The position numbers and the translations under genes were made by a program. Below, one piece after another: positions 29,018 through 38,402 of a stretch of DNA of 45,261 nt. The stretch covers positions 1 to 45,261 of the forward strand of contig CADALZ010000021.1 of NCBI GenBank assembly GCA_902788865.1, read 5' to 3'. Source of the stretch: an uncultured Bacteroidales bacterium. GTDB taxonomy: Bacteria > Bacteroidota > Bacteroidia > Bacteroidales > Bacteroidaceae. Position 1 is the stretch's first letter, and the number at the start of each line of letters is the position of its first letter. Below the pieces are notes generated by a model. That model saw nothing but the letters and a program-made list of their open reading frames with translations. It searched no databases and was not told where the DNA came from.

Positions 29018-30394
29018 ATGAAAGCAAGAAATCTGATTATGGCAATGACGGCTGCCCTGCTCACGGCTTGTGGCACACAGCAGCCTAAAGATGTGAATCC
29101 TGTACTTACCGTAGAAGGCGGACAGATTCAGGGTGTGCTGACCGATTCTACACAGGTCATGGTGTATAAAGGCATTCCTTATGCCGCTCCTCCAGTGGGC
29201 GATCTCCGTTGGAAGAAGCCACAGCCTGTGGTGGCTTGGGAAGGTGTGAAGGTGATGGATACGTTCAGCGCTGCTTCTCTTCAGGCTGCACACAGAGCAG
29301 GGGAGTTCTACACTGAGGAGTTTTATTTCGGTGGTGATCCTGAGTTCAGTGAAGACTGTCTCTATCTGAATGTGTGGGCACCTGCTGGCACATTGGGTGA
29401 TACCGACGCCAAACTTCCTGTGGCTATGTGGGTGCATGGCGGAGCCTATTCTGCAGGCTGGGGACATGAAATCACGATGGACGGTGATGCGTGGGCGCAG
29501 CGTGGCGTGATTCTGGTGACTATCAACTATCGTCTCGGACTCATGGGTTTCCTGTCTCATCCGCTGCTTTCTGCTGAGAGCGATGGCACCTCAGGCAACT
29601 ATGGTACTTACGATCAGGTGGCTGCCTTGAAGTGGGTAAAGAATAACATCGCACAGTTTGGTGGTGATCCAAACAATATCATGGTATTTGGCCAGAGCGC
29701 TGGCGCAGCCAGCATCAAGAACTTGGTGTCATCCCCTCTGTCTAGAGGCATGGTGGCAAAAGCTGTTGTCCAGAGCATTGGCGGACTGGGTGAATTGATT
29801 CCTGGTCCTCCTGCAGAGGTGGCAGAGGCTCAAGGCAAGGCTATGATGGATGCTGGTGGTTTCACTACCTTGGAGCAGATGCGTGCGGCCACTCCAGCAC
29901 AACTGGCAGAGGCTCAGCAGAAATATCTGCAAGAGTCGGGTGGGGGATTCATGATGATGACTCCTCATATCGATGGCAAGTTGCTTCCGAAGTCTTTCAC
30001 AGACGCTGCAATGGCAGGTGAAATTGCCGATGTACCATATATGTTCGGTTCTACCCTCGATGACATGATGCCGACGATGGGAGAGGGCATTCAGGCTTTG
30101 GCAGAGCTGCGTGAGACGCAGAGCACCAAGCCGCTCTATGCTTATCGTTTCGACCGTCGCTTGCCTGGTGAACCTAACACGGCCTACCACTCTTCAGAAC
30201 TCTGGTTTGTGTTCAAGACCTTGAAGAACAGCCGTCGTCCATTCACGGCAGCCGACTATGCTTTAGCTGATGAAATCGTGGATTACTGGACCAACTTTGC
30301 GAAGTACGGCAATCCGAATGGCGCCCAGGGCAACGAACCTTGGCATCCTGCTACCAAGGCCGATCCGTTTGTGATGCACTTAGATGTGAAATAG
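29018..30394 (+). CDS. Type B carboxylesterase lipoprotein
   Basis: The 458-residue exported alpha/beta hydrolase has a lipobox LTAC (Cys18). The family motifs are YKGIPYAAPPVGDLRWKKP, SEDCLYLNVW, the oxyanion HGGAY, and the nucleophile elbow GQSAGA with Ser227. The acid is probably Asp348 or Asp349 and the His is His391. The distance from acid to His (about 43 residues) is roughly half of that in Bacillus p-nitrobenzyl esterase, so a helical lid segment seems missing and the active site may be more open. It hydrolyses carboxylic esters; the natural substrate is unknown. It is divergent from the kinase gene and convergent with the symporter. Confidence 0.88.
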   Translation: MKARNLIMAMTAALLTACGTQQPKDVNPVLTVEGGQIQGVLTDSTQVMVYKGIPYAAPPVGDLRWKKPQPVVAWEGVKVMDTFSAASLQAAHRAGEFYTEEFYFGGDPEFSEDCLYLNVWAPAGTLGDTDAKLPVAMWVHGGAYSAGWGHEITMDGDAWAQRGVILVTINYRLGLMGFLSHPLLSAESDGTSGNYGTYDQVAALKWVKNNIAQFGGDPNNIMVFGQSAGAASIKNLVSSPLSRGMVAKAVVQSIGGLGELIPGPPAEVAEAQGKAMMDAGGFTTLEQMRAATPAQLAEAQQKYLQESGGGFMMMTPHIDGKLLPKSFTDAAMAGEIADVPYMFGSTLDDMMPTMGEGIQALAELRETQSTKPLYAYRFDRRLPGEPNTAYHSSELWFVFKTLKNSRRPFTAADYALADEIVDYWTNFAKYGNPNGAQGNEPWHPATKADPFVMHLDVK

Positions 30395-30408
30395 CACGAA
30401 GTGCCACG

Positions 30409-31803
30409 TTACCAGCATTCCAGTCGGTCGGCAATGTCAGGCATAGAAGCTTTAGAGAAGGTAGGGTCTTTGATGCCCTGCCTTTTCTGTTTTCTATAGT
30501 CTTCCAGCAGTCGTAGTGCTTGTTTGGAGAGCTGTAAGATGGCGATCAGGTTGCACAGCGTCAGGCAGGCCATGGTCACGTCGGCAAAGCTCCATGCCAG
30601 ATCGAGCGTCATCAGCGAACCCAGCAGCACCATACCACCCACCATCAGACGATACAGATGCAGCACCATTGGCTTACGAGTGATAAAGCGAATGTTAGCT
30701 TCGCCATAGTAGTAGTTGCCTATGATGCTGCTGAAGGCAAAGAGCAGGATAGTAATGGCCACTATCACGTTTCCTATAGGTCCTATCTGACTGGTGATGG
30801 CACTCTGAGTGAGCTGTATGCCCGTCTCCCCGCTGTCTATAGACACACCACTCACCAAGATGATGAAAGCAGTGCAAGAGCACACCACCAGCGTGTCGGT
30901 AAATACACCCAGTGCCTGTATCAGTCCCTGCTTCACGGGGTGCGTCACATGCGCTGTGGCAGCTGCGTTTGGCGTAGAACCTTCACCAGCCTCATTGCTG
31001 AACAGTCCGCGCTTGATACCCTGCACCACAGCCGCACCAAATCCTCCGCCCAGAGCCTGTTCCCAGCCGAAGGCACTGCGGAAGATGGCTGCCATCACCT
31101 CTGGAATACGATCCAGGTTGAACACCACGATACCAATAGCAATCAAGAAGTAGGCGATAGCCATGAAAGGCACAATGGCAGAGCTTACTTTCGCTATGCG
31201 GTGTATGCCTCCGAATATTATTAATAAGGTGAGGGCAGTGAGAATGATACCCATGTACGTCACGTTTATGCCGAAAGCTTTATCCCATGCCGCACAGATC
31301 GTGTTGCTCTGCACCGAGTTATAGGCAAATCCGAAGGTGATGCTTATCAAGATGGCAAAGAGCACACCCATCCACCGGCGGTCCAGTCCGTACTGCATAT
31401 AGTAGGCCGGTCCGCCTATAAAGGCATCCTTCGCCTTGCGCTTATATAGCTGGGCTAACGTGCTCTCTATGAAACCCGTAGCTGAACCCAGCAGGGCGAT
31501 GAGCCACATCCAGAACACTGCTCCAGGACCACCCACAGTGATGGCTGTAGCCACTCCTGCCATATTCCCCGTTCCGATGCGTGCTGCCAGTGATACCATG
31601 AAGGCTTGGAACGAAGAGATATGCTTCATCCTCTGATTCCCACTCTTCGGCACAGCATCTCCCAGCAGACGCACCATCTCGTCTATCATGCGGAATTGCA
31701 CAAAGCCACTCTTAAACGTGAAGTACAGTGCACATCCCACCAAGGAGATGATGAGGACATACGTCCACAGCACATCGTTTATCTGGTCCAGTAGCGATTG
31801 CAT
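30409..31803 (-). CDS. Sodium:amino acid (alanine/glycine) symporter, AGCS family
   Basis: The 464-residue polytopic membrane protein has about ten to eleven helices and the AGCS signatures GTGNMAGVATAITVGGPGAVFWMW and GGFGAAVVQGIKRGLFSNEAGEGSTPNAAA. Such carriers import alanine or glycine with sodium at the inner membrane. I chose ATG 31803 (MQSLLDQINDVLW), 5 nt after the upstream stop; an in-frame TTG at 31812 overlaps that stop and is rejected. Confidence 0.93.
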   Translation of the reverse strand: MQSLLDQINDVLWTYVLIISLVGCALYFTFKSGFVQFRMIDEMVRLLGDAVPKSGNQRMKHISSFQAFMVSLAARIGTGNMAGVATAITVGGPGAVFWMWLIALLGSATGFIESTLAQLYKRKAKDAFIGGPAYYMQYGLDRRWMGVLFAILISITFGFAYNSVQSNTICAAWDKAFGINVTYMGIILTALTLLIIFGGIHRIAKVSSAIVPFMAIAYFLIAIGIVVFNLDRIPEVMAAIFRSAFGWEQALGGGFGAAVVQGIKRGLFSNEAGEGSTPNAAATAHVTHPVKQGLIQALGVFTDTLVVCSCTAFIILVSGVSIDSGETGIQLTQSAITSQIGPIGNVIVAITILLFAFSSIIGNYYYGEANIRFITRKPMVLHLYRLMVGGMVLLGSLMTLDLAWSFADVTMACLTLCNLIAILQLSKQALRLLEDYRKQKRQGIKDPTFSKASMPDIADRLECW

Positions 31804-31808
31804 AGATA

Positions 31809-32729
31809 TCAAGGAAGTGCCCGAAGCATGTTCATGATGTCGTTCAGCGAAGCATCCTTCAGAATTACCCGTTTATCCTTATCCAGCAAATATAGACTGG
31901 GGGTAGCTTGAATGAAATACAACTGTTTATGTCCAATTTCCCCGTTAGGGCTGTAGCTGTCTGTCCAGCCCTCCTTGAAATCCAGTCGATTGTTTTTCCA
32001 TAAGTCCAAGTCATCGTCTGGATATACTGCCAAGACCTTTACTCGTGGATCCTGCAGCTGTGCTCTCATGTGCATCAGCGTCATCTGGCAGTTCTCGCAG
32101 TCGGGATCATAGAGGTAGAGTAGGGTATAGTTGGCCTGCAGCTTGTGCAGTGTGCCAGTCTTTCCGTTTCGGTCGATGTAGGTGAAGTCGGTTGCCACAC
32201 TGCCCACTTGGTTTTTCTGAACGTTCGTCAGCATATAGTTCAGTTTAGACGCTCTGTCATCTGTCTGAGGCATCAACTCTGTGAGTCGCTTCAGAAGTGG
32301 TGCATAGAGCAAGTCATTACGAAGTGGCGATTCAGGATTGAAGAGGTAGTGCTCTGTCAACTCCAGATAGTTATTCCTGTCTGCTCCTTTCCACAGATGT
32401 TCTGCCAGAGTCTTGCCGGCACGTTCATTAACGCTGGCATCTGCTTGTAAGTTCAAGTTGATGAAGTCTGCCAGTCCCTGTTCCCCCATGGAGCGGTAAG
32501 CTTCCGTGCTGTCATTGAAATTGAACTTATCCCAGAAATGCTCACACATATAAGCCAGTCGAGCCTCTGTGTCAGTCAGCATTGTTGGTATTTCAGGGTA
32601 GGGGAACTTGATGGGTTCCTCGGCCTGTTGTGTAGTCTGCTGTGCATTGCTTGATGAGCAACCTATACCTATGGCAAGGATTGCAGTCAGCAGTGCTTGC
32701 CTGATTATCATATACATCTTGTTTTTCAT
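31809..32729 (-). CDS. DUF5106 / thioredoxin-like lipoprotein
   Basis: The 306-residue exported protein has a hydrophobic signal ending in a lipobox-like GIGC (about Cys24). An N-terminal helical DUF5106 region covers about 50-170, and a TlpA-like thioredoxin fold (about 175-305) has the redox motif DPDCENC. Proteins of this layout are common in Bacteroidales and are thought to handle thiols or haem-protein maturation in the periplasm, but function is unproven. It sits 9 nt after the unknown 153-residue gene and 5 nt before the symporter, suggesting one transcript. Confidence 0.8.
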   Translation of the reverse strand: MKNKMYMIIRQALLTAILAIGIGCSSSNAQQTTQQAEEPIKFPYPEIPTMLTDTEARLAYMCEHFWDKFNFNDSTEAYRSMGEQGLADFINLNLQADASVNERAGKTLAEHLWKGADRNNYLELTEHYLFNPESPLRNDLLYAPLLKRLTELMPQTDDRASKLNYMLTNVQKNQVGSVATDFTYIDRNGKTGTLHKLQANYTLLYLYDPDCENCQMTLMHMRAQLQDPRVKVLAVYPDDDLDLWKNNRLDFKEGWTDSYSPNGEIGHKQLYFIQATPSLYLLDKDKRVILKDASLNDIMNMLRALP

Positions 32730-32738
32730 ATCATCATT

Positions 32739-33200
32739 TTACATATCTCCAGACCATCCATGTCCCAAATCCCAGTGTTCATCATAAACAAACTCAAAGT
32801 AAGGCAGAAAGAATTCCTGTTCTATCAAGGCAGTAAGCTCCTCTTTGATAGGTTCAGCCCAGTGCCCCACTAAGACGATGAACTTGTCTATATTCCAAGC
32901 CACTCTGCCACGAGGCACTTGCGTATAGTCTCCTTTGAACTTCGTGTCTTCATGCTTAGCTTGAGCTTTGAAATACTCTTTAGCCCAGATTTGCCGATGC
33001 AAGTGTGGATAATTGATGAAAGGCAGCCCCTTGTCGGCAGCCTCTTCTGCCATCTTTGGCGTAAGTTCCGATTTACATACACCAAATAGCGATTTATCGG
33101 CCAAGTCATACCAGAAGATACCGATGCAAGGCATCTCTCCGTCAAATGTCCTCATGTTATCCATTTGGGCCTTACGTTCTGTTTCTGTGAGATGTGTCAT
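32739..33200 (-). CDS. Conserved-looking hypothetical protein, 153 residues
   Basis: I do not recognise this family. The protein is soluble with no signal peptide. Visible features are CIGIFWYDLADKSLFGVCKSEL near the N-terminus, GLPFINYPHLHRQIW in the middle, and an aromatic/acidic C-terminus, FLPYFEFVYDEHWDLGHGW. The start is ATG 33200 (MTHLTETERK); the frame extends to a TTG at 33224 that overlaps the -7 element. It is the first gene of the minus-strand group with the DUF5106 lipoprotein and the symporter. Confidence 0.7.
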   Translation of the reverse strand: MTHLTETERKAQMDNMRTFDGEMPCIGIFWYDLADKSLFGVCKSELTPKMAEEAADKGLPFINYPHLHRQIWAKEYFKAQAKHEDTKFKGDYTQVPRGRVAWNIDKFIVLVGHWAEPIKEELTALIEQEFFLPYFEFVYDEHWDLGHGWSGDM

Positions 33201-33221
33201 GTCAATACTTATTATTTGGCA

Positions 33222-33229
33222 CAAATGTA
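33222..33229 (-). promoter_or_regulatory. -7 promoter element of the hypothetical-DUF5106-symporter group
   Basis: On the minus strand TACATTTG fits TAnnTTTG, about 21 nt before ATG 33200. No good TTTG box was seen upstream. Confidence 0.5.
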
Positions 33230-33450
33230 AGCATAATAATTGAAAATTAGTCTTTGCGCATTGAAAATTATTCTATGTGTTAAGGAAGGAGCCTTTAAAC
33301 TCACCGTTCTAAGCCGCTAACCTCATCGCTTAGAGCCTCCATAAGAGGCGGATATAGGCTGCAAACTAAAAGCAAGCGGGAACTTCGCAGCCCCCGCTCA
33401 CTAACGCATTATAATAACATCGTTGTCATGATGTTTTGTTTATTCCTTAA
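33230..33450. other. Gene-free stretch with several stems downstream of the pilus operon
   Basis: No reading frame of note is present. Stems seen: CTAAGC (33309-33314) with GCTTAG (33328-33333); GCCTC (33335-33339) with GAGGC (33345-33349); and AGCGGG (33375-33380) with CCCGCT (33393-33398). Only the last looks like a minus-strand terminator. The first two are adjacent and may be part of a structured RNA or a repeat element. Confidence 0.5.
33366..33398 (-). terminator. Possible terminator of the pilus operon
   Basis: Read on the minus strand, AGCGGG and CCCGCT (33398-33393 and 33380-33375) enclose a 12-nt loop and are followed by TGCTTTTAG. It lies about 50 nt after the last pilus gene. Confidence 0.5.
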
Positions 33451-35442
33451 TTAGTTTGTTACTGGCATAGAGTAAATCTTACCAAAATACTTGATTTCCA
33501 TAAACAGACCCACGTCAGTTACCGTAGCATACTGGATATGATTCTTCACATCGTCGAAGTAAATATTTACTTCGCCATTGTCAGTCTGCTCATAGTTCTT
33601 AATGCTATACGTGTACCAGAAATCCCACCAGTTATTCTCCTGCTGATAATACCAATGAGTTCTAGCAGCAGCAGCAGTAGAAGAGATAGGAGTAGCGTAA
33701 CCATTCTCAAAATTACCACTAACAGTCAGCTTTTGAGTACCTTCTACTGATACGCCGAACAAACCATAATCAGTACCTGTCTCCTGATTATTATATGCAT
33801 TCAGCGTGTTGGTAGTAAACTTCACATCTATAGGATACAGACCAGCAGGATAGATAGGTGCAGTTGGATCATCTTCCGGTGCTTCCGTAGGTGGAATCTT
33901 GAAGTTCAAAACATAACGGTTATTTCCTGCAGACTTCAAAGTAGGATCACCAAGGTACTTGAACTGGTTAATCACATATACATGGATGTAACGTGTCAAA
34001 CCAGATTCTTTATGTCTTACCACAATCCACTCACTTTGCAGCTGATCGGAAAGTTGACCATCAATCACTTTGGTATGAATCTGGAACTGCTTGGTTTCCG
34101 GAACATATGACAATGTAGGATTTGTACAGAAGGTCTGACTCTTCTCCCACTTAACCTCAAAATTATCAGGATCAGTAGAACCACTTACTGTCACGTCTTC
34201 AACCGTACGGAATGCGAAATCCAAATCTTGTGTATCCTCTGTATTGAATACAATAGAAGTAGTCTCGGTAGGCAACAGAATCTGCAGTGTATAGTTTTCA
34301 TTATTGATATCTGTGATACTTCTATCCACTTCAATATCAGCATTTACGAACTCAGTACCATCGATAGCGTCCTTAAGTGTTTCATAATAAGCCACGTCAG
34401 GGCTCAATAACTTGGCATTGATATAATATGTGTTGTTACGCACCACATTATACAGCACCTTGTCATTGTCATTCAGTTTCAGAACATGATAAACGGTCTT
34501 TGGACTGCCACTAACGGTATATGTGACTTTCAGGATAGCCTTCAGATTATCGATTGCCTCATTATCGTCATCGAAGAGGAACTGAGGCTTTGATTCATAT
34601 GTACCAGTACTCTGATAAGCCACATCAAAATTATCATCATCGTTCTCAGTAGCAGAAATCCAAAGAGAATAGCGCTTTCCGTCTGGATATGGGTTCATGC
34701 CAGCTTTTGAAACATAACCAGCTCCAGCTACCGATGACTGCTCATAATAAGAGTCATTACCCCAGAAAGCCTCAGTTGGTGCTAAATAACCACGCTCAAG
34801 ACCATTATGAATCAACCATTCAATCTTAGTCACAGGAACTTTAGCACCTGTCGGATCATACGAAAGCACAATCTTAGCACGGTCACGAACCATATAAACC
34901 TTACTGGTACCAGCAGCAGAAGTTGGGTTCAACCAAGCATCCATAGCGGATGCGTTAGCCTCTTTGTGGTAACCCCAGTAGCAAACCTCCTGATGGGCTG
35001 CATCGTTCCAAATGGTGGAAAGTTCTTCAGAAGCCATCACCTCAGCTTCTGGCGTACCAACAATGGCATTCAAAGGTACGGTCAGCTTACGGTTGGCAAT
35101 GAAGTGAATGCGGCTGGTGCCCTGTGGCACGGTACCTTTCATCTTGCCAGTGTCAACGCCTGTAGTAGCAGCATCGAATATCTCTGCATTACGGATACCG
35201 AGGTACAACCCATTGGCATCGAAGCAGACCATCTGCATGGTATGCACACGGTTTTCCGTACCACTCACCTTGCTACGTGTCTGAGCTTCTGCATCAGGCA
35301 TAGCAAATGATATGTTCACAGACATATCGCCATTGTCAGGCAACTTTGGGCCTACAGTCTCTAAAGCATCTTCGGTGCAAGCCGTCAAGCCAAAGACCAA
35401 ACCCACTGTGAATAATATTCGGGAAATATATTTCATATTCAT
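33451..35442 (-). CDS. Fimbrillin-like lipoprotein, last gene of the pilus operon
   Basis: The 663-residue exported protein has lipobox LTAC (Cys22). Then comes a QTRS motif at 54-57, the place where other pilins of this operon carry TRA. The body is beta-rich with two fimbrillin-like modules; VLYNVVRNNTYYINAKL (about 330-346) is the typical fimbrillin block before the last strands. The C-terminus, EIKYFGKIYSMPVTN, lacks the KWKVV tail of the major subunit. By analogy with the accessory proteins of Porphyromonas Fim and Mfa pili it is probably a tip or minor subunit. Spacing to the preceding gene is 19 nt. Confidence 0.75.
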   Translation of the reverse strand: MNMKYISRILFTVGLVFGLTACTEDALETVGPKLPDNGDMSVNISFAMPDAEAQTRSKVSGTENRVHTMQMVCFDANGLYLGIRNAEIFDAATTGVDTGKMKGTVPQGTSRIHFIANRKLTVPLNAIVGTPEAEVMASEELSTIWNDAAHQEVCYWGYHKEANASAMDAWLNPTSAAGTSKVYMVRDRAKIVLSYDPTGAKVPVTKIEWLIHNGLERGYLAPTEAFWGNDSYYEQSSVAGAGYVSKAGMNPYPDGKRYSLWISATENDDDNFDVAYQSTGTYESKPQFLFDDDNEAIDNLKAILKVTYTVSGSPKTVYHVLKLNDNDKVLYNVVRNNTYYINAKLLSPDVAYYETLKDAIDGTEFVNADIEVDRSITDINNENYTLQILLPTETTSIVFNTEDTQDLDFAFRTVEDVTVSGSTDPDNFEVKWEKSQTFCTNPTLSYVPETKQFQIHTKVIDGQLSDQLQSEWIVVRHKESGLTRYIHVYVINQFKYLGDPTLKSAGNNRYVLNFKIPPTEAPEDDPTAPIYPAGLYPIDVKFTTNTLNAYNNQETGTDYGLFGVSVEGTQKLTVSGNFENGYATPISSTAAAARTHWYYQQENNWWDFWYTYSIKNYEQTDNGEVNIYFDDVKNHIQYATVTDVGLFMEIKYFGKIYSMPVTN

Positions 35443-35461
35443 CAGTATTTATAGATTCATA

Positions 35462-38398
35462 TTAATTACCACTACTTTGATACTTCTCAATAATCTTATC
35501 AAAGCCATTCAGATGGTCAACTTCAGCAGCAGAGAGGTCACGTACGCAACGAAGGTAAGGACCACCCTCACCAATTCCTGTATTAACTTCATCGCCTGTA
35601 AGGCTCCAATATGTTCTACCTGTCAATACAGGAGTCATCGCCTGATATTCTGAATTACTGATGGTAACGCCATTAATTGTACCATTTTGATATCTCGTGA
35701 TCACGCTAATTTCATCCTCAGTCGGCAGACGCCATCCTGAATAGCGAGTACCATCGTCAGCCACCTCCATATAACGACTGCAATGCGTTGCTGCATCATT
35801 TGCGTCATCGAAAGGAGTTACAGCGCCCAACTGAGAAGCAATCATAAATGCAGGCGATACGACATCATCCTGTGAAAGATTAGCATTTGGATTTCCAAGT
35901 ATTGGACGTCCCATAATATAGCCTTCACTGGTAGATGATATCTGAATCACATACATATGATTATTGGTATGATTAAAGTAAGTTTGCATATATGAGGTCG
36001 AACTTCCATTCCAATAAGAGTAATATTCATAATTATTGCCATGCTTTAATGTGTATGTTTTAGCATTACCATCGTAATTAACGACAACAGCATTTACAAC
36101 TCCATCATCAAAGACTTTAGCAAAAAAATGTGAATTACCATTTATTTTCCTTGCATTACCACTATACGTTTGACCTAAATCAGCGATATCAAACCAATTA
36201 CCTGTAGAAACCATCTCTACAGTCATAGAGTACTGGGTATAAGTGTAGGCATGGGTATAGGTAGCAGAATGGTAACTCTGATATTTATAAGGAGTATTAC
36301 CAGTATAGTAATCATAGTTATTCCAGTTACTCCTCTGAGGATTTTCACCCCAATAATACGTATGACCTTCTCCAGCATCGGCTACAGCGTTAGCCTGACT
36401 ATTGGCATTTCTTCTATTAGTATTAGTCTGAACTGCTGATTGGAAGGCATTCTGGGTAACTGTCGTCGGTCCAGTCATAGTATAACCGGTCTCTCCAGCA
36501 TGGTCGGAATATTCAGCATATGAGATATAGTCAGTTGCAGTAAGTTCCTGAGTTGTATAGTTAACGCCATACTGTTCTTTCCAAGCTTCAGCTTCCACCA
36601 GGCTTGTAGTAGTCAGGGTTACTTCTTGGGTCCCGCTACCTGCAGAATGATATGATGACCAAGTACCAACTATATTCTGGATATTATCGGTCGGGAAGTG
36701 ACGGATAATGATATCCTCATACATGGTTTCCTTGCCATTCTTGAAGGTTGCTTCTTCGTCAAGATATACACGCAGACGGATGTACTTGATGGCCCTGTTG
36801 TTCAGTGCATGAGAAGTAACAGTTACTGTTCCTGTAGAACCGCTGGTACCCTCAGTACTCTGCTCAATCTTCACACCCATAGGGGTAGGACCTGTATTAC
36901 TCCAGTTCATGCCTGATTCATTGTCATTATACGTTGTGGTAAATGTACCGTTGGCATTATAGAACCAAGCACGGGTAGCTCCTGTCGCATCCTTTGCAAC
37001 GACGCCAGTCTGGTTGCCATTCTCATCGTAGGTGAAGAGTTTCCAGTTCACCTTGGTACCGGCAGCCTTCAGGTAAGTCAGGACAACGTCCTGGTCACCA
37101 TCACCACGCAGGGTATAAATCTTAGGATTTACCTTGAAGTAGTAGTGTTGTACAGACTCAACATCGTTGTGGATAGCAGCACTGTTGGTCTCATCATTCC
37201 AAGGCAGTACCTCGTATACCAAGTTGTCCATCTCGGTAATATCCTCGTGTGACTCACTACCGCGGGTAGCAATAGTAGCATCAATCACATAGATAGTGTT
37301 ACGATCAAATGACTTCGTATCTTTAGCTACGATAGGGATACGGTAGTAATTATATGACTTAACACCATCCTGCGTATATTCCACAGAAATAACTATTGAA
37401 GGAGCATCTGTTGTTTCAGTCCAAACATTAGGATAAGAGTAAGTAGTAATAGTAAAAGGAGTTCCACCTGCAATTGATTCGTTATGGAAGATATTGAATC
37501 CGCTGTTGTGTACCTCCACACCCGCTGTTGGGGCAGTATCTGGAGTAAACACAGGTGCACCAAAGGCGAAATTATAGAACTTCCATGCTGGAGTACCAGT
37601 AATAGTCACTTTCTCTGAAGCAGGCTTTTCAACAGTATATTCACCTTGATCATCTTTGTCATAAGCCAAAGATTTTACGAAATCAGCATCAAACTTCACA
37701 TTCAGCACAATCTTAGCAGCTGCGCGATTAAGATCTACATTGAAATCTTGATGCTTCTTACTTGTATCTGGCGACCAATCCTTAATCACACCATCCATCA
37801 TGAATTGTTTCTCATTAGTGAATGCACGACCAGTTACAGAACTTGAGTATAATTTGTAAATATCTCCAGAAGTATCATTGTTTTTCCATCCAATATTACC
37901 ATCTTCAATAGTAGCTACGCCTGCTGTCACTTCATTGTAAGTCAACGCTTTCAAAGCTGTAACATTTGCTACACTCGATGTTGTCAAAGGGTTGTTCACA
38001 GCCACGTAAACATTATACTTGTCACTAGACTTATAGCCTGCTTCACGCCACTTTTCCTCCAATAGATAATGAACCTTATTTTCAAGGGTTTCTTTAGTGG
38101 CAGATGCAATCGACAAGTGGTATTGCTTCCAGAAGGACGCATCAGTTACACCTTCCACGAACACGTCCAATGTAACCAATTCATCTTCTTTCAGATCAGG
38201 ATCGGAAGCTGTTGCACGAGTCTTTACTTGTGAGTCAGCAATTGTAGGGTATATCGCCAAAAATTCAGAACTGTCCTTATTGACAACATCCACATCGTAT
38301 GCATCGTCCACACAAGCAGATAACGCACCCATGAAAGCCAACGCCACGAATGCCTGACTAAAATATGATTTATTACTTATTTTTTTCATAATGCTCAT
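35462..38398 (-). CDS. Large fimbrillin-like tip protein with C-terminal FISUMP-like domain
   Basis: The 978-residue exported protein has lipobox LSAC (Cys29) and KTRA around Arg61. Its N-terminal half reads as a fimbrillin fold (DLNRAAAKIVLNVKF, RNTIYVIDATI), probably DUF4906-related. A Tyr/Thr/Asn-rich section follows, about 670-740. The last 120 residues contain GWRLPTEDEISVITRYQ, TYWSLTGDEV and YLRCVRDL, the pattern of the Fibrobacter-type FISUMP (Fib_succ_major)/DUF1566 family often found on adhesins. It is the best candidate for the adhesive tip. Either ATG 38398 or 38389 could be the start; the gene begins 4 nt after the previous stop. Confidence 0.78.
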   Translation of the reverse strand: MSIMKKISNKSYFSQAFVALAFMGALSACVDDAYDVDVVNKDSSEFLAIYPTIADSQVKTRATASDPDLKEDELVTLDVFVEGVTDASFWKQYHLSIASATKETLENKVHYLLEEKWREAGYKSSDKYNVYVAVNNPLTTSSVANVTALKALTYNEVTAGVATIEDGNIGWKNNDTSGDIYKLYSSSVTGRAFTNEKQFMMDGVIKDWSPDTSKKHQDFNVDLNRAAAKIVLNVKFDADFVKSLAYDKDDQGEYTVEKPASEKVTITGTPAWKFYNFAFGAPVFTPDTAPTAGVEVHNSGFNIFHNESIAGGTPFTITTYSYPNVWTETTDAPSIVISVEYTQDGVKSYNYYRIPIVAKDTKSFDRNTIYVIDATIATRGSESHEDITEMDNLVYEVLPWNDETNSAAIHNDVESVQHYYFKVNPKIYTLRGDGDQDVVLTYLKAAGTKVNWKLFTYDENGNQTGVVAKDATGATRAWFYNANGTFTTTYNDNESGMNWSNTGPTPMGVKIEQSTEGTSGSTGTVTVTSHALNNRAIKYIRLRVYLDEEATFKNGKETMYEDIIIRHFPTDNIQNIVGTWSSYHSAGSGTQEVTLTTTSLVEAEAWKEQYGVNYTTQELTATDYISYAEYSDHAGETGYTMTGPTTVTQNAFQSAVQTNTNRRNANSQANAVADAGEGHTYYWGENPQRSNWNNYDYYTGNTPYKYQSYHSATYTHAYTYTQYSMTVEMVSTGNWFDIADLGQTYSGNARKINGNSHFFAKVFDDGVVNAVVVNYDGNAKTYTLKHGNNYEYYSYWNGSSTSYMQTYFNHTNNHMYVIQISSTSEGYIMGRPILGNPNANLSQDDVVSPAFMIASQLGAVTPFDDANDAATHCSRYMEVADDGTRYSGWRLPTEDEISVITRYQNGTINGVTISNSEYQAMTPVLTGRTYWSLTGDEVNTGIGEGGPYLRCVRDLSAAEVDHLNGFDKIIEKYQSSGN

Positions 38399-38402
38399 TT
38401 AT

